A DNA stretch of 64,000 bases from Stutzerimonas azotifigens (lineage in GTDB: Bacteria; Pseudomonadota; Gammaproteobacteria; Pseudomonadales; Pseudomonadaceae): positions 1 through 64,000 of the forward strand of contig NZ_JAAMRF010000012.1 in assembly GCF_013522725.1 (NCBI RefSeq). The letters run 5' to 3'. Positions 1 through 9,828 of this stretch are shown here, piece after piece. Position numbers and translations under genes: made by a program. The notes beneath the pieces were generated by a model. The model saw only the letters and a list, made by a program, of their open reading frames with translations. It made no database searches and was not told where the DNA came from. Every line of letters starts with the position of its first letter. The stretch's first letter is position 1.

Positions 1-338
1 TCACCAGCGCCCTGACCAGCGAAGTGAAGGGCGACGGCCAGAAGGTCACCGGCCTGATCTACAAGGACCGCAACTCCAGCGAATTCCATTCGCTCGAGCT
101 CGAAGGCATCTTCGTGCAGATCGGCCTGGTACCCAACACCGACTGGCTCAAGGGCACCGTCGAGCTGTCGCCGCGTGGCGAGATCGTGGTCGATGCCCGT
201 GGCCAGACCTCGCTGCCGGGCATCTTCGCGGCGGGCGACGTCACCACCGTGCCGTACAAGCAGATCGTGATCGCGGTGGGCGAGGGCGCCAAGGCCTCGC
301 TGGGTGCCTTCGATCACTTGATTCGCAGCTCGGTATAA
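1..338 (+). CDS. ahpF: Alkyl hydroperoxide reductase subunit F, C-terminal part
   Basis: The gene enters from the left edge; the open frame begins at base 3 and ends at the TAA at 336-338. The visible residues are the C-terminal end of the FAD/NAD(P)H pyridine nucleotide-disulphide reductase fold of AhpF. They include the flavin-binding stretch [15 protein letters not shown] and the terminal helix [14 protein letters not shown] that is typical of AhpF. AhpF passes electrons from NADH to the peroxiredoxin AhpC for peroxide detoxification in the cytoplasm. The active-site CxxC and the N-terminal thioredoxin-like domain lie outside the window. A terminator hairpin follows. AhpF is favoured over a plain thioredoxin reductase by the end sequence. 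Confidence 0.93.
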   Translation, partial: TSALTSEVKGDGQKVTGLIYKDRNSSEFHSLELEGIFVQIGLVPNTDWLKGTVELSPRGEIVVDARGQTSLPGIFAAGDVTTVPYKQIVIAVGEGAKASLGAFDHLIRSSV

Positions 339-351
339 AGGCTACGGAAAC

Positions 352-384
352 AAAAAAGGGGCAGACGTGAGTCTGCCCCTTTTT
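352..384. terminator. Bidirectional intrinsic terminator between ahpF and plsC
   Basis: A-tract at 352-357, then an 9-bp GC-rich stem (GGGGCAGAC / GTCTGCCCC) with a four-base loop, then a T-tract to 384. A-tract and T-tract flank the hairpin, so it can stop transcription from both convergent genes. Confidence 0.9.
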
Positions 385-399
385 ATTGGTCCGAGTTCG

Positions 400-1158
400 T
401 CAGACGCTAGCGATGGCTTCGGACGAAACGCCTTCGAGCTGGGCGACTTGCTGGTTGATCCAGTCTTCGGCGCGTTGGTTGAGCGCTGCGATCGCGCGTG
501 GCCCTTCGCCTTCGGTATGTAGCGCAGGACCGATCACCACCTGAATGGTGCCAGGGTGCTTGGCCCAGCCAGCCTTCGGCCAGAACGAACCGGCGTTATG
601 CGCGATTGGCAGGACCGGCAAGCCGGCATTGGCGGCCAGCGCCGCTCCACCACGGGAGAACTTGCCCGTCTGGCCTACCGGCACCCGGGTGCCTTCCGGG
701 AAGATCAGCACCCACACACCCTGCTTGAGGCGCTCGTCGCCTTGTTTGGCCAGCTGCCGGAGAGCGGCCTTGGGATTGTCGCGGTCGATGGCGATCGGCT
801 TGAGCAACGCAATGGCCCAGCCGAAGAACGGCACGAACAACAGCTCGCGCTTGAGGACCTGGCTCAGCGGTTCGAAGTACGCCGAGAGGAAGAAGGTCTC
901 CCAGGTGCTCTGGTGCTTGGCCAGGATCACGCACGGCTGCGCCGGGATATTCTCCTGGCCGCTGACTTCGTAGCGGATGCCGACGACCACCTTGGCCAAC
1001 CAGACGGCGCTGCGGCACCAGGCCTGTACCACGAAGCGATAACGAGCCCTGAAGGGCATGAAGGGCGCACAAACCATGCTGACCAGGCACCAGGCAAAGG
1101 CGCTGAAGGCGAGCAGGAAGTAGAACACGCCGGTACGAAGAGACTGCACGAAGCTCAT
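400..1158 (-). CDS. plsC: 1-acyl-sn-glycerol-3-phosphate acyltransferase (PlsC family)
   Basis: 252 residues starting MSFVQSLRTG. It transfers an acyl chain to the sn-2 position of lysophosphatidic acid in the inner membrane, giving phosphatidic acid. An N-terminal hydrophobic segment (about residues 10-30) precedes the acyltransferase domain. The HX4E/D-type motif (KHQSTWET, with Glu in place of the usual Asp), the FPEGTR substrate motif and a later proline-rich VLPIAHNAG block are visible. The start is set by the ATGA overlap with the end of gmhB; the frame stays open upstream but only antisense to other genes. Same place and order as PA0005 of P. aeruginosa. Confidence 0.93.
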   Translation of the reverse strand: MSFVQSLRTGVFYFLLAFSAFAWCLVSMVCAPFMPFRARYRFVVQAWCRSAVWLAKVVVGIRYEVSGQENIPAQPCVILAKHQSTWETFFLSAYFEPLSQVLKRELLFVPFFGWAIALLKPIAIDRDNPKAALRQLAKQGDERLKQGVWVLIFPEGTRVPVGQTGKFSRGGAALAANAGLPVLPIAHNAGSFWPKAGWAKHPGTIQVVIGPALHTEGEGPRAIAALNQRAEDWINQQVAQLEGVSSEAIASV

Positions 1159-1697
1159 CGCGTCTTCCCGAGTAGATGGTCCGCAACGGCGGAAAGGTCG
1201 TCGAATACCTGGGTGCCAGGAGGCAGGGGGTTCTGTAGCGTGCGTTGACCCTTGCCGGTCTTCACCAGACAGGGCACTCCGCCCAGCAGCATACCGGCGT
1301 GCAGGTCGCGATGGCTGTCGCCCACCACCGGTACGCCCGACAGGTCGGGCAGCTTGAAGTGATCGGCGATGCGCCGGAACAACCCCGGCTGCGGCTTGCG
1401 GCAGTCGCAGCCGTCGTCCGGGCCATGGGGGCAATGTACGATCAGGTCGATGCGACCGCCATGATCCATCGCCAGGCACTGCATCTTGAAATGCATGTCG
1501 CTGAGAACCGAGGCATCGAACAGGCCACGCGCCAACCCCGACTGGTTGGTCGCCACGGCGACCGTCCAGCCGGCTTGGCACAGTCGACCGATGGCTTCCA
1601 GCGAACCGGGGATGGGTATCCATTCCTCCGTCGTTTTGACGAAGTTGTCGGAGTCCTGGTTGATCACCCCGTCGCGGTCGAGAACGATCAGCTTCAA
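1155..1697 (-). CDS. gmhB: D-glycero-beta-D-manno-heptose-1,7-bisphosphate 7-phosphatase
   Basis: 180 residues. The HAD-superfamily phosphatase removes the 7-phosphate in ADP-heptose synthesis for lipopolysaccharide core. The nucleophile motif DRDGVI is at the N-terminus, followed by the threonine motif ATNQSG and the GmhB zinc-site cysteine/histidine cluster CPHGPDDGCDCRKP. The GDSHRDL motif supplies the Mg-binding aspartates. The start is most likely the TTG at 1697, because the conserved protein begins at KLIVLDRDG; the longer reading frame upstream is antisense-like sequence inside glyS. It lies 4 bases downstream of the glyS stop and overlaps plsC by ATGA, so glyQ-glyS-gmhB-plsC look co-transcribed. 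Confidence 0.93.
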   Translation of the reverse strand: MKLIVLDRDGVINQDSDNFVKTTEEWIPIPGSLEAIGRLCQAGWTVAVATNQSGLARGLFDASVLSDMHFKMQCLAMDHGGRIDLIVHCPHGPDDGCDCRKPQPGLFRRIADHFKLPDLSGVPVVGDSHRDLHAGMLLGGVPCLVKTGKGQRTLQNPLPPGTQVFDDLSAVADHLLGKTR

Positions 1698-1701
1698 GGT
1701 T

Positions 1702-3759
1702 CTAACCCAGCGCGGAGATATCGGCGACGCCAAGGAACAGTCCTCTGAGTCGGGCCAGCAGCGCATAGCGGTTGGCACGCACCGAAGCATCTTCGGCGTT
1801 GACCAGTACCGCCTCGAAGAACGCATCGACCGGCTCGCGCAACAGCGCCAGACGCTCCAGGGCTTCGCGGTACCGCCGCTCGGCGCCCATCGGCAGGACG
1901 GCGTGTTCAGCCTGCTGGATGGCCGAGTACAGCGAAAACTCGGTCGCGTTGTCGAAATAACGGGGTTCCACCGCTTCGGGCAATTTGCTCTCGAACTTGC
2001 TCAGCAGGTTGGAGACACGTTTGTTCACCGCGGCGAGCGCTTCGGCTTCGGGCAACCGACGGAAGGCCTGGACCGCCTGTACGCGCTGGTCGAAGTCCAA
2101 GGCCGAGCCCGGCTGTACGGCACGTACCGCCAGGTAGGACGACACGTCGATGCCTTCGTCCTCGTAGCGCGCACGCAGGCGATCGAAGATGAATTCCAGT
2201 ACCTGGTCAGCCAGTCCGGCGCTGTTGACCTTGTCGCCGAACTGGCCGATGGAGAAGTGCACCGCCTGGACCAAGTCCAGATCGAGATCCTTTTCGATGA
2301 GGATACGCAGCACGCCGAGGGCGGCGCGGCGCAGCGCATAGGGGTCCTTGCTGCCGGTGGGCAGCATGCCGATGCCGAAGATGCCGACCAGGGTGTCGAG
2401 CTTGTCGGCGACCGCCACGGCAGCACCAGTGAGGGTGCTCGGCAGCTCGGCGCCGGCACCGCGCGGCATGTACTGTTCGTTCAGCGCCAGGGCGACGTCT
2501 TCGGGCTCGTTGTCGTTGAGCGCGTAGTAGTAGCCGGCGACGCCCTGCATCTCGGGGAATTCGCCGACCATCTCGGTGGCCAGGTCGCACTTGGACAGCA
2601 GGCCGGCACGCGCCGCCCGCTGGCGATCGCCACCGATGCGTTCGGCGATGAAGGCGGCGAGGCGGGAAACGCGCTCGGCCTTGTCGAACACCGAGCCGAG
2701 CTGGGCCTGGAACACCACCTTGGCCAGGCGCTCGTTGAAGCGCTCGAGCGGCTGCTTCTTGTCCTGCTTGAAGAAGAACTCGGCGTCGGTCAGGCGCGGG
2801 CGCACGACCTTCTCATTGCCAGCGACGATCTGCTTGGGGTCGAGGCTCTCGATGTTGGCCACGGTGATGAAGCGCGGCAGCAGCTTGCCGTCGGCGTCGA
2901 GCAGGCAGAAGTACTTCTGGTTGTCCTGCATCGTGGAGATCAGGGCCTCCTGGGGCACGGCGAGGAAGCGCTCCTCGAACGAACACACCAGCGGAACCGG
3001 CCATTCGACCAGTGCGGTGACTTCATCGAGCAGCTCGCTGGGAACGATGGCGCGGCCCTGGTGCTCGGCGGCGAGTTCGGCGACCCGCTTGCCGATCAGC
3101 TGCCGGCGTTCGGCAAAATCGGCGATCACATGGGCGCTGCGCAGCTCGTCGAGGTAGCTCGACGGGCGCGAGATGCGCACCGCTTCCGGGTGATGGAAGC
3201 GATGGCCGCGCGATTCTCTACCGGCGTTCTGCGCCAGGATCTCGCAGGGTACGACCTGATCGCCGAGCAGCATCACCAGCCACTGGGTCGGGCGGACGAA
3301 CTCGTCCTTGCGTGCCGCCCAGCGCATGCGCTTGGGAATCGGCAGGGCGCTGAGGGACTGCTCGACGATGCCGGGCAGCAGGTCACGGGCGGGCTGGCCG
3401 GGAATGCTGCGGCTGAAACGCAGCTTCGGGCCGCTGGTGTCGACTTCCGAGAGATCGACGCCGCACTTGCGGGCAAAGCCCAGCGCGGCCTGGGTCGGCT
3501 TGCCTTCGGCATCGAAGGCCGCCTGCAGCGGCGGGCCGTCGAGGTTGACGCTGCGATCGGGCTGCTCGGTGGCGAGCTGCTCGACGACGACCGCAAGACG
3601 GCGCGGCGCGGCATAGGCGCGGGCGCCGGCATGGTTCAGCCCGGCGTCGCGCAGGCCGCTTTCGATGCCGGCGAGAAAGGCGTCGGCGAGTTTCTTCAGC
3701 GCCTTGGGAGGCAGCTCTTCGGTACCCAGTTCGACCAGGAAATCCTGAGCGTTCATCAT
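1702..3759 (-). CDS. glyS: Glycine--tRNA ligase beta subunit
   Basis: 685 residues beginning [18 protein letters not shown], the conserved N-terminus of bacterial GlyS. With GlyQ it forms the alpha2beta2 glycyl-tRNA synthetase; the beta subunit recognises tRNA and carries a C-terminal anticodon-binding DALR-like domain (about residues 580-680). Length matches the family (about 680-690). The start overlaps the glyQ stop by ATGA (3756-3759); a second ATG directly follows. Antisense long open frames over this gene are high-GC shadows. Confidence 0.97.
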   Translation of the reverse strand: MMNAQDFLVELGTEELPPKALKKLADAFLAGIESGLRDAGLNHAGARAYAAPRRLAVVVEQLATEQPDRSVNLDGPPLQAAFDAEGKPTQAALGFARKCGVDLSEVDTSGPKLRFSRSIPGQPARDLLPGIVEQSLSALPIPKRMRWAARKDEFVRPTQWLVMLLGDQVVPCEILAQNAGRESRGHRFHHPEAVRISRPSSYLDELRSAHVIADFAERRQLIGKRVAELAAEHQGRAIVPSELLDEVTALVEWPVPLVCSFEERFLAVPQEALISTMQDNQKYFCLLDADGKLLPRFITVANIESLDPKQIVAGNEKVVRPRLTDAEFFFKQDKKQPLERFNERLAKVVFQAQLGSVFDKAERVSRLAAFIAERIGGDRQRAARAGLLSKCDLATEMVGEFPEMQGVAGYYYALNDNEPEDVALALNEQYMPRGAGAELPSTLTGAAVAVADKLDTLVGIFGIGMLPTGSKDPYALRRAALGVLRILIEKDLDLDLVQAVHFSIGQFGDKVNSAGLADQVLEFIFDRLRARYEDEGIDVSSYLAVRAVQPGSALDFDQRVQAVQAFRRLPEAEALAAVNKRVSNLLSKFESKLPEAVEPRYFDNATEFSLYSAIQQAEHAVLPMGAERRYREALERLALLREPVDAFFEAVLVNAEDASVRANRYALLARLRGLFLGVADISALG

Positions 3760-4703
3760 TCGGCCTCCTTCAGCTTGGCCAGTACTTCATCGCGCAGCTG
3801 TGCAGTGGCCATCGGGAAGCCGAGCTTGCCACGTGCCTGCAGGTAACTTTGCGCCACGGAGCGGGCGAGGGCGCGCACGCGCAGGATGTAGCGCTGGCGC
3901 TCGGTTACCGAGATGGCGCGACGCGCATCGAGCAGGTTGAAGGTGTGCGAGGCCTTGAGGACCATTTCGTAGGTCGGCAGGGGTAGCTCCAGCTCGATCA
4001 GCCGGTTGGCCTCGCTTTCGTAGAAGTCGAAGAGTTCGAACAGCTTCGGCACGTTGGCGTGCTCGAAGTTGTAGGTGGACTGTTCCACCTCGTTCTGGTG
4101 GAAGACGTCGCCGTAGGTGACGGTGCCGAACGGGCCGTCGGTCCAGATCAGGTCATAGACCGAGTCGACACCCTGCAGGTACATCGCCAGGCGTTCCAGG
4201 CCGTAGGTGATTTCGCCGGTGACCGGATAGCACTCAAGGCCGCCGACCTGTTGGAAATAGGTGAACTGGGTGACTTCCATGCCGTTGAGCCAGACTTCCC
4301 AGCCCAGGCCCCAGGCGCCCAGGGTCGGCGACTCCCAATTGTCCTCGACGAAACGCACGTCGTGTACCGAGGTGTCGACGCCGATGCGGCGCAGCGAACC
4401 CAGGTAGAGGTCCTGGATGTTCTCCGGGTTGGGCTTGAGCACCACCTGGAATTGATAGTAGTGCTGCAGGCGATTGGGGTTCTCGCCGTAGCGGCCATCC
4501 GCCGGACGGCGCGAAGGCTGGACGTAGGCGGCGTTCCAGGTTTCCGGACCGATTGCACGCAGGAAGGTGGCGGTGTGGAAGGTACCGGCGCCCATCTCCA
4601 TGTCGTAGGGCTGCAGGACCACGCAACCCTGTTCCGCCCAGTAGCTTTGCAGGGCGAGGATCAGGTCTTGGAAGGTGCGCACGGCAGGCGTAGGCTGGGT
4701 CAA
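3756..4703 (-). CDS. glyQ: Glycine--tRNA ligase alpha subunit
   Basis: 315 residues when started at the TTG at 4703, exactly the usual family length. The TTG is preceded by the ribosome binding site AGGTGA and followed by [13 protein letters not shown], matching the known N-terminus. The subunit contains the class II catalytic core that activates glycine; the [17 protein letters not shown] and [12 protein letters not shown] blocks are characteristic. The frame is open further upstream (to 4826), but that part covers the tag promoter region and is not conserved. First gene of the leftward operon. Confidence 0.97.
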   Translation of the reverse strand: MTQPTPAVRTFQDLILALQSYWAEQGCVVLQPYDMEMGAGTFHTATFLRAIGPETWNAAYVQPSRRPADGRYGENPNRLQHYYQFQVVLKPNPENIQDLYLGSLRRIGVDTSVHDVRFVEDNWESPTLGAWGLGWEVWLNGMEVTQFTYFQQVGGLECYPVTGEITYGLERLAMYLQGVDSVYDLIWTDGPFGTVTYGDVFHQNEVEQSTYNFEHANVPKLFELFDFYESEANRLIELELPLPTYEMVLKASHTFNLLDARRAISVTERQRYILRVRALARSVAQSYLQARGKLGFPMATAQLRDEVLAKLKEAE

Positions 4704-4824
4704 AATTTCACCTGTGCTGGGCTTCGACAGAAAGCCTCGGAGTATAACCGAATCCACCGGCGTACCGCCGTGCGGATCGAGCCCGCCGCTGTCGCCCAAC
4801 CAGCCTTTCTGCCCGAGAAATTCC

Positions 4825-5382
4825 ATGCCGCGCTGCGCCTGGTGTACTGACGACCCCCTCTACCAGCACTACCACGACAACGAATGGGGCGTGCCTCAAC
4901 GCGACCCCCAGCGGTTGTTCGAACTGCTGCTGCTCGAAGCCTTCCAGGCGGGGTTGTCCTGGATCACCGTACTGAAGAAGCGCGAGCGCTACCGCCAGGT
5001 GCTGTTCGGCTTCGATCCGGCGCAGGTGGCACTCATGACCGACGCGCAGATCGAGGTCCTGATGCAGGATCCCGGAATCATCCGCAACCGACGCAAGCTC
5101 GAAGCGGCGCGCACCAATGCCCGGCGTTGGCTGGAGCTGGAAGACCCGTCCGGTTGGCTGTGGAGCTTCGTCGGTGGTTCGCCGCGGATCAACGGCTTCG
5201 AGCACCGCGAACAGGTACCGGCGGTGAGCGAGGAGGCCGTCGCCATGAGCAAGGCCCTGAAGAAGGCCGGCTTCAGCTTCGTCGGGCCGACCATTTGTTA
5301 CGCCTACATGCAGGCCGCCGGGATGGTCATGGACCACACCCGAGACTGTGATCGCTACGCGATTCTGGGCAGCGGCCGGTGA
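4825..5382 (+). CDS. tag: DNA-3-methyladenine glycosylase I
   Basis: 185 residues starting [13 protein letters not shown]. It excises 3-methyladenine from alkylated DNA. Cys4 and His17 and the C-terminal HTRDC pair form the zinc site known in Tag, and the helix-hairpin-helix-type fold follows with [13 protein letters not shown] near the end. The reading frame is open upstream, but the conserved protein starts at the ATG at 4825. Divergent from glyQ, as in P. aeruginosa (PA0010). Confidence 0.95.
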   Translation: MPRCAWCTDDPLYQHYHDNEWGVPQRDPQRLFELLLLEAFQAGLSWITVLKKRERYRQVLFGFDPAQVALMTDAQIEVLMQDPGIIRNRRKLEAARTNARRWLELEDPSGWLWSFVGGSPRINGFEHREQVPAVSEEAVAMSKALKKAGFSFVGPTICYAYMQAAGMVMDHTRDCDRYAILGSGR

Positions 5383-5439
5383 CCAGCGCCCGCATCGAAG
5401 CAGTTACACTAGGCGTTTGATTGTCGGGGAGTTCTCCTG

Positions 5440-6327
5440 TTGGAAAAGCTCAAAGGTGCCGTTGCGGTTGGATGTCTTCGGCTGCTCGCGTTGTTGCCGT
5501 GGGGCGCGGTGCAGCGGCTCGGCGATTTCATCGGCTGGTTGATGTACAAACTGCCCAACCGTTCGCGTGAAGTCGCGCGGATCAACCTGAGCAAGTGCTT
5601 TCCCGAGCTGAGCGAGGATGAGCAGGAGAAATTGCTGCGCGAAAGTCTGCGCGGGATCGGCAAGAGCTTTACCGAGAGCGCCTGCGCCTGGATCTGGCCA
5701 GCGCAGAAATCCATCAACCTGGTCAAGGAGGTCGAGGGGCTGGAGGTGTTGCAGGCCGCGCTGGCGTCCGGCAAGGGCGTGGTCGGCATTACCAGCCACC
5801 TGGGCAACTGGGAAGTGCTCAATCACTTCTACTGCGCGCAGTGCAACCCGATCATCTTCTACCGACCACCCAAGCTCAAGGCGGTGGACGAACTGCTGCA
5901 GAAGCAGCGCGTCCAGCTCGGCAACCGGGTCGCGCCCTCGACGCGCGAAGGCATCCTCAGCGTGATCAAGGCGGTCAGGCGCGGGGAGGCGGTCGGGATT
6001 CCAGCCGATCCCGAGCCTGCCGAATCCAGCGGCGTGTTTGTGCCCTTCTGCGCCACCCAGGCGCTGACCAGCAAATTCGTGCCGAGCATGCTCGCCGGGG
6101 GCAAGGCGCTCGGGGTCTTTCTCCATGCGTTGCGTCTGGAGGACGGGTCGGGCTACAAGGTGATCATCGAAGCCGCACCGCAAGAGATGTACAGCGAGGA
6201 CGTCACCACCGCGGTCGCGGCCATGAGCGGGGTGATCGAGCGTTACGTACGGCAATGGCCGACCCAGTACATGTGGACCATGAAGCGCTTCAAGAAGCGA
6301 CCACCGGGCGAGGCCCGTTGGTACTAA
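5440..6327 (+). CDS. Lipid A biosynthesis lauroyl/myristoyl acyltransferase, LpxL/HtrB family
   Basis: 295 residues, TTG start after a GGGGAG-type ribosome binding site. An N-terminal hydrophobic anchor (about residues 7-30) places it at the inner membrane, where family members add secondary acyl chains to Kdo-lipid A using acyl-ACP. The acyltransferase motif HLGNWE (HX4E), the FYRPPKLKAVDEL block and PADPEPAESSG are visible. Length is normal. Syntenic with PA0011, one of several htrB-like genes in Pseudomonas, so the exact acyl chain and position are not assignable from sequence alone. Confidence 0.9.
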   Translation: MEKLKGAVAVGCLRLLALLPWGAVQRLGDFIGWLMYKLPNRSREVARINLSKCFPELSEDEQEKLLRESLRGIGKSFTESACAWIWPAQKSINLVKEVEGLEVLQAALASGKGVVGITSHLGNWEVLNHFYCAQCNPIIFYRPPKLKAVDELLQKQRVQLGNRVAPSTREGILSVIKAVRRGEAVGIPADPEPAESSGVFVPFCATQALTSKFVPSMLAGGKALGVFLHALRLEDGSGYKVIIEAAPQEMYSEDVTTAVAAMSGVIERYVRQWPTQYMWTMKRFKKRPPGEARWY

Positions 6328-6356
6328 CGTCAATCCAGCCAAACCAAGGGACGGAC

Positions 6357-6626
6357 ATGAGCAAACGGCAATATCCACGGACCGCGATGAAATGCCGAAT
6401 CAAGATCAGCCACCCCTCGTTCGGCGAGGTGCTGGGCCAGACCCGCGACCTCTCCGACGGCGGTGTCTACGTCCGTCACCCGGAGCTGGCTGCGCTGGGC
6501 GTCGGCGATGTCGTCACCGGGCAGGTGCAGGATCTGCCGATCGAGGCACCGGCGCCGGTGCTGGAGATGGAAGTGATGCGCGTGGATGCCGAAGGCGTCG
6601 GCCTGCGCTTCGTCAACTGCGAATGA
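6357..6626 (+). CDS. PilZ-domain c-di-GMP-binding protein
   Basis: 89 residues, essentially a stand-alone PilZ domain. The RxxxR motif (RQYPR, about residues 4-8) and the DLSDGG motif (D/NxSxxG) that clamp cyclic di-GMP are both intact. It follows the lipid A acyltransferase gene by 29 bases, the same pair as PA0011-PA0012. Its target is unknown; single-domain PilZ proteins usually act by binding a partner. Confidence 0.88.
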   Translation: MSKRQYPRTAMKCRIKISHPSFGEVLGQTRDLSDGGVYVRHPELAALGVGDVVTGQVQDLPIEAPAPVLEMEVMRVDAEGVGLRFVNCE

Positions 6627-6635
6627 CCCGGCCGC

Positions 6636-7415
6636 TCAGTGCGCTTCGTTGACTGCACTGAGAAAGGCCTGGGTACGCTCCTCGCGGGGATTGCCGAACA
6701 GCTCGGCCGGCGTTCCCTGCTCATGGATGTTGCCCTTGTGGAAGAAGCACACGCGATCGGCGAACTCGCGGGCGAAGCCCATCTGGTGCGTCACCATCAG
6801 CATCGTCAGATTGTGCTCGGCTCCCAGCTTACGAATCACCCCGAGTACTTCGCCGCACAGCTCCGGATCCAGCGCCGAGGTCACCTCGTCGAAGAGCATC
6901 ACCTTCGGCCGCATGGCCAGCGCTCGAGCGATGGCCACACGCTGCTGCTGGCCTCCTGAAAGCTGCGACGGGTAATGTTGGTGCTTGTCACCCAGGCCCA
7001 CCAGGTCGAGCAGCTCGCGTGCCCGTTCTCCAGCCTCCCGCTTGTTCATGCCGAGCACCTGTACCGGCGCTTCCATCACGTTCTGCAGCGCGCTCATGTG
7101 CGGGAACAGGTTGAAGCTCTGGAACACCATGCCGATCTTGCCGCGCACCCGCCGCTGGTGTCGTGCGTTGGCCGGGACCAGCCGGCCGGAGCGGCCGGGC
7201 ATGTGCGTCAGGGGCTCGTCGTCGACGACGATCAGGCCGTCGTCGATCTGCTCGAGCGTCATCAGCGCGCGTAACAGGGTGGACTTGCCGGAACCGCTGG
7301 GACCGATGATCGCCACCTTTTCCCCCGCTTCGACGCTGAGGTTCAGGTTGTCGAGTACCGTGAGGTTGCCGTAGCGCTTGGTGACATCGGTGAAGCGAAC
7401 GATGGGGCGGGGCAT
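6636..7415 (-). CDS. ehuA: Ectoine/hydroxyectoine ABC transporter ATP-binding protein
   Basis: 259 residues of a polar amino-acid type ABC ATPase. Walker A GPSGSGKST, Q-loop VFQSFNLFP, signature LSGGQQQRV, Walker B VMLFDEVTSALDP and the H-loop histidine (VTHQM) are all present. It is the last gene of the leftward ehuBCDA set, so it should energise uptake of the osmolyte captured by EhuB. The ectoine assignment rests on the linked enuR and doe genes; by itself it could be any polar amino-acid importer. Confidence 0.88.
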   Translation of the reverse strand: MPRPIVRFTDVTKRYGNLTVLDNLNLSVEAGEKVAIIGPSGSGKSTLLRALMTLEQIDDGLIVVDDEPLTHMPGRSGRLVPANARHQRRVRGKIGMVFQSFNLFPHMSALQNVMEAPVQVLGMNKREAGERARELLDLVGLGDKHQHYPSQLSGGQQQRVAIARALAMRPKVMLFDEVTSALDPELCGEVLGVIRKLGAEHNLTMLMVTHQMGFAREFADRVCFFHKGNIHEQGTPAELFGNPREERTQAFLSAVNEAH

Positions 7416-7442
7416 GGAGAGACTCCCTTGGAAATCGTAGGG

Positions 7443-8105
7443 TCAGCGCGGAGCCTGTTCCATGCGCGCTTCGAGACGTCGCACGAACCAGGCCAGGATC
7501 AGGCTGACCACCAGAAAGAACAGGCCGACCAGGGTGATGGGTTCGAGATAGCGGAAGCTTTCCGAACCGATGTTCTTGGCCTGCTGCATCAGCTCGACGA
7601 CGGTGATCGCCGACAGCACCGGCGTGTCCTTGAGCATCGCCACCAGGTAGTTGCCCAGCGCCGGCAGGACCGGGCGTAGCGCCTGCGGCAGGATCACATC
7701 GCGGTAGGCCGTCAGCGGCTTCATGTTCAGCGCCGTGACCGCTTCCCACTGGCCACGTGGTACCGCGTCGAGGCCGGCGCGGTAGACTTCGGCCGTGTAG
7801 CAGGCGTAGTGCAGCGCAATGCCGATGATGCCGGCCTGCAGCGCGGTAAGGCTGATTCCGTAGTTGGGAAACACATAGAAGAGGAAGTACACCTGGATCA
7901 GCAGCGGGGTGCTGCGAATGAATTCGATCAGCCCCGTGGCCGGCCAGGAAAACACGGCCAGGCGACTGCGCCGCGCGATCGCCAGCAGCAGGCCGAGCAC
8001 CAGGGCAATGGCGAACCCGACGGCTGTGATGTACAGCGTATTGAGCGAGGCGCGCAGCAGGTCGGGAAGAATGGCGAGCGCGAAGTCCCAGTCGAACAGC
8101 TTCAT
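7443..8105 (-). CDS. ehuD: Ectoine/hydroxyectoine ABC transporter permease
   Basis: 220 residues, His/Glu/Gln/Arg-opine type inner-membrane permease with about five hydrophobic segments and the EAA coupling loop (EAVTALNMKPLTAYRDVILPQALR, written here only in part as EAVTALNMKPLTA). Its start overlaps the end of ehuC by ATGA, typical of the paired permeases of this family. Confidence 0.88.
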   Translation of the reverse strand: MKLFDWDFALAILPDLLRASLNTLYITAVGFAIALVLGLLLAIARRSRLAVFSWPATGLIEFIRSTPLLIQVYFLFYVFPNYGISLTALQAGIIGIALHYACYTAEVYRAGLDAVPRGQWEAVTALNMKPLTAYRDVILPQALRPVLPALGNYLVAMLKDTPVLSAITVVELMQQAKNIGSESFRYLEPITLVGLFFLVVSLILAWFVRRLEARMEQAPR

Positions 8106-8761
8106 GACATCCCCCCGCGCATGCGGCCGCGACTCAGGCGGCGGTCGAGCAGGCGCATCGCCAGGTTGATCGCCTGGGCCATGATGAAATAGAGCACCAG
8201 GGTCAGGCCGAAAATCTCCAGGGTCATGAAGGTCGCTTGGTCCAGCTGGCGGGCGCGGAACGTCAGGTCCGAGAGCGTGATCAGCGACACCAGCGAGGTG
8301 TTCTTGAGCAGCTCGATCAGCAGGTTGGTCCCTGGCGGAATGGCCGCCAGCAGGGCCTGGGGCAGCACGATCCGGTGGAAACGCCGGACCGGGCTCATGT
8401 TCAGCGCCTGGCAGGCCTCGTACTGTCCCTTGTGCACCGAACGGATGGCGCCACGCATGACCTCGGCCCCGTAGGCGCCGATATGCAGGCCCAGGCCGAT
8501 CACTGCGACGCTGAAGGCGCTGAGCTCGATGTTGAACGGCGGCATCGGCAGCACGAAGTACAGCCAGAACAGCTGTACCAGCAACGAGGTTCCGCGGAAC
8601 AGTTCGATATAGGTCACTGCCAGCCAGCGTACTGGTGCAATAGGCGAAAGCCGGCCCAGAGCGCCGAGGATGGCCGAGGCGATGGCCAGCAGCGAGCCCC
8701 AGAACGTGACTTGCAGAGTCATCCAGGCGCCCTGCAGCAACAGGGGAATCAATTCATTCAT
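8102..8761 (-). CDS. ehuC: Ectoine/hydroxyectoine ABC transporter permease
   Basis: 219 residues, partner permease of EhuD with the same fold. The EAA loop is seen as YEACQALNMSPVRRFH followed by IVLPQAL. Several membrane segments, one near residues 15-40. Transcribed between ehuB and ehuD with tight spacing, so the three gene products and EhuA likely form one importer. Confidence 0.88.
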   Translation of the reverse strand: MNELIPLLLQGAWMTLQVTFWGSLLAIASAILGALGRLSPIAPVRWLAVTYIELFRGTSLLVQLFWLYFVLPMPPFNIELSAFSVAVIGLGLHIGAYGAEVMRGAIRSVHKGQYEACQALNMSPVRRFHRIVLPQALLAAIPPGTNLLIELLKNTSLVSLITLSDLTFRARQLDQATFMTLEIFGLTLVLYFIMAQAINLAMRLLDRRLSRGRMRGGMS

Positions 8762-8836
8762 AAGGGTCCCGATGCGGTCCGCGTGATACAGGCAGGCCGC
8801 CGTCGAGCGCTGCTCGCGGCGGTTGCCGTTCGGGCC

Positions 8837-9694
8837 TTACTGACCGCAGAGCTCTGCGGCGGTCTTGTCGGTCAGGTTGGAGCGGTCGAATCCGAATGGC
8901 TCGACCGTCGACAGGTGATCGTCGCTGCCCAGCCATTCCTTGAGCTGGTCATTGACCGCATCGCGCAGGGCCTTGTCTTGCGGGCGGAACGCCAGGGCGC
9001 CGTAGCCGGTGTGGGCCGGGTCATCCTTGAAATCGGAGATGGCCTCGACGCGGTCACCGCCTTTGTCGGCCAGCCCCTTCATGGTCAGCTGCGTGCCGAC
9101 CGCGGCATCGGCGCGGCCACTGCGTACCGCCTGCAACTGCGCGGTGGTGTCGGGTACCTGGAGGATCTGCGCGTCGATGATGCCGGCGCCGCGGGCATAG
9201 CCGAGGTTGACGGTACCGGCCATGATCGCCAGTTTCACCTCGGGATTGGCGGCGATGTCTGCATAGCTGCCGAGCTTCTTTGGATTGCCCTTGGCCACCA
9301 GCAGGGTGTCGGGCAGCTGATAATGCGGGTCGGTGAAGAGCACCTGCTTGCAGCGCTCGGGGGTGATGTACATGCCTGCCGCGATCAGGTCGAAGCGGCC
9401 GGCGCCGAGGCCGGGAATCAGCGAGCCCCATTCGGTGAGCACCGGGTTGATTGTCTCGACGCCAAGCCGGTCGAAAATCTTGCGAACGATTTCGGGGGAT
9501 TCGCCGGTCACCTTGCCGTCGAGTTCGGTATAGGCGAAGGGGGTTTCGTTGGCATAGCCGATGCGCACGCTGCTGCTGGCCTTGACCTTGTCCAGGGTAT
9601 CGGCCATGACCAGGCCGCTGGCGAAAGTGGCGCAAAGCATCGAGCAGGCGATCGCCAGCCGAGCGAAGGAAGTGGTGCCTTTGGCGCTGCTCAT
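8837..9694 (-). CDS. ehuB: Ectoine/hydroxyectoine periplasmic binding protein
   Basis: 285 residues. The ATG at 9694 has a strong AGGAGAT ribosome binding site; an upstream in-frame ATG at 9748 lacks one. The signal peptide runs to about residue 31 (hydrophobic ACSMLCATFASGLVMA, then DTLDKV), so the protein is periplasmic. The body is a bacterial extracellular solute-binding family 3 protein (GYANETPFAY, LIPGLGAGRFDLIAAGMYITPER). First gene of the importer and divergent from enuR, the arrangement seen in ectoine utilisation clusters. Confidence 0.9.
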   Translation of the reverse strand: MSSAKGTTSFARLAIACSMLCATFASGLVMADTLDKVKASSSVRIGYANETPFAYTELDGKVTGESPEIVRKIFDRLGVETINPVLTEWGSLIPGLGAGRFDLIAAGMYITPERCKQVLFTDPHYQLPDTLLVAKGNPKKLGSYADIAANPEVKLAIMAGTVNLGYARGAGIIDAQILQVPDTTAQLQAVRSGRADAAVGTQLTMKGLADKGGDRVEAISDFKDDPAHTGYGALAFRPQDKALRDAVNDQLKEWLGSDDHLSTVEPFGFDRSNLTDKTAAELCGQ

Positions 9695-9771
9695 CGTTGT
9701 ATCTCCTAGTTTCTTGTCATCCACCCCTGGGTGGAACGCGCTTTTCATAGGAGGCAGTAATCAAGAGCGAG

Positions 9772-9828
9772 AGGTTGGAAACCCCAGGTATGGATTTTTT
9801 TTGATTTCTGTCGTGACTGTTCCAACCT
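9772..9828. promoter_or_regulatory. Candidate operator: 9-bp inverted repeat in the ehuB-enuR intergenic region
   Basis: AGGTTGGAA at 9772-9780 and its exact reverse complement TTCCAACCT at 9820-9828 lie between the divergent ehuB and enuR starts, separated by 39 bases that include an eight-T run. A further short inverted repeat CCACCC/GGGTGG lies at 9721-9734 next to ehuB. The position suits a binding site for EnuR, but no EnuR site sequence was available for comparison. Confidence 0.4.

Noticed and set aside
1486-3846. Long open frame on the plus strand across glyS
   Set aside because: Antisense to an intact essential gene, rich in low-complexity residues and without recognisable domain; an effect of high GC at third codon positions.
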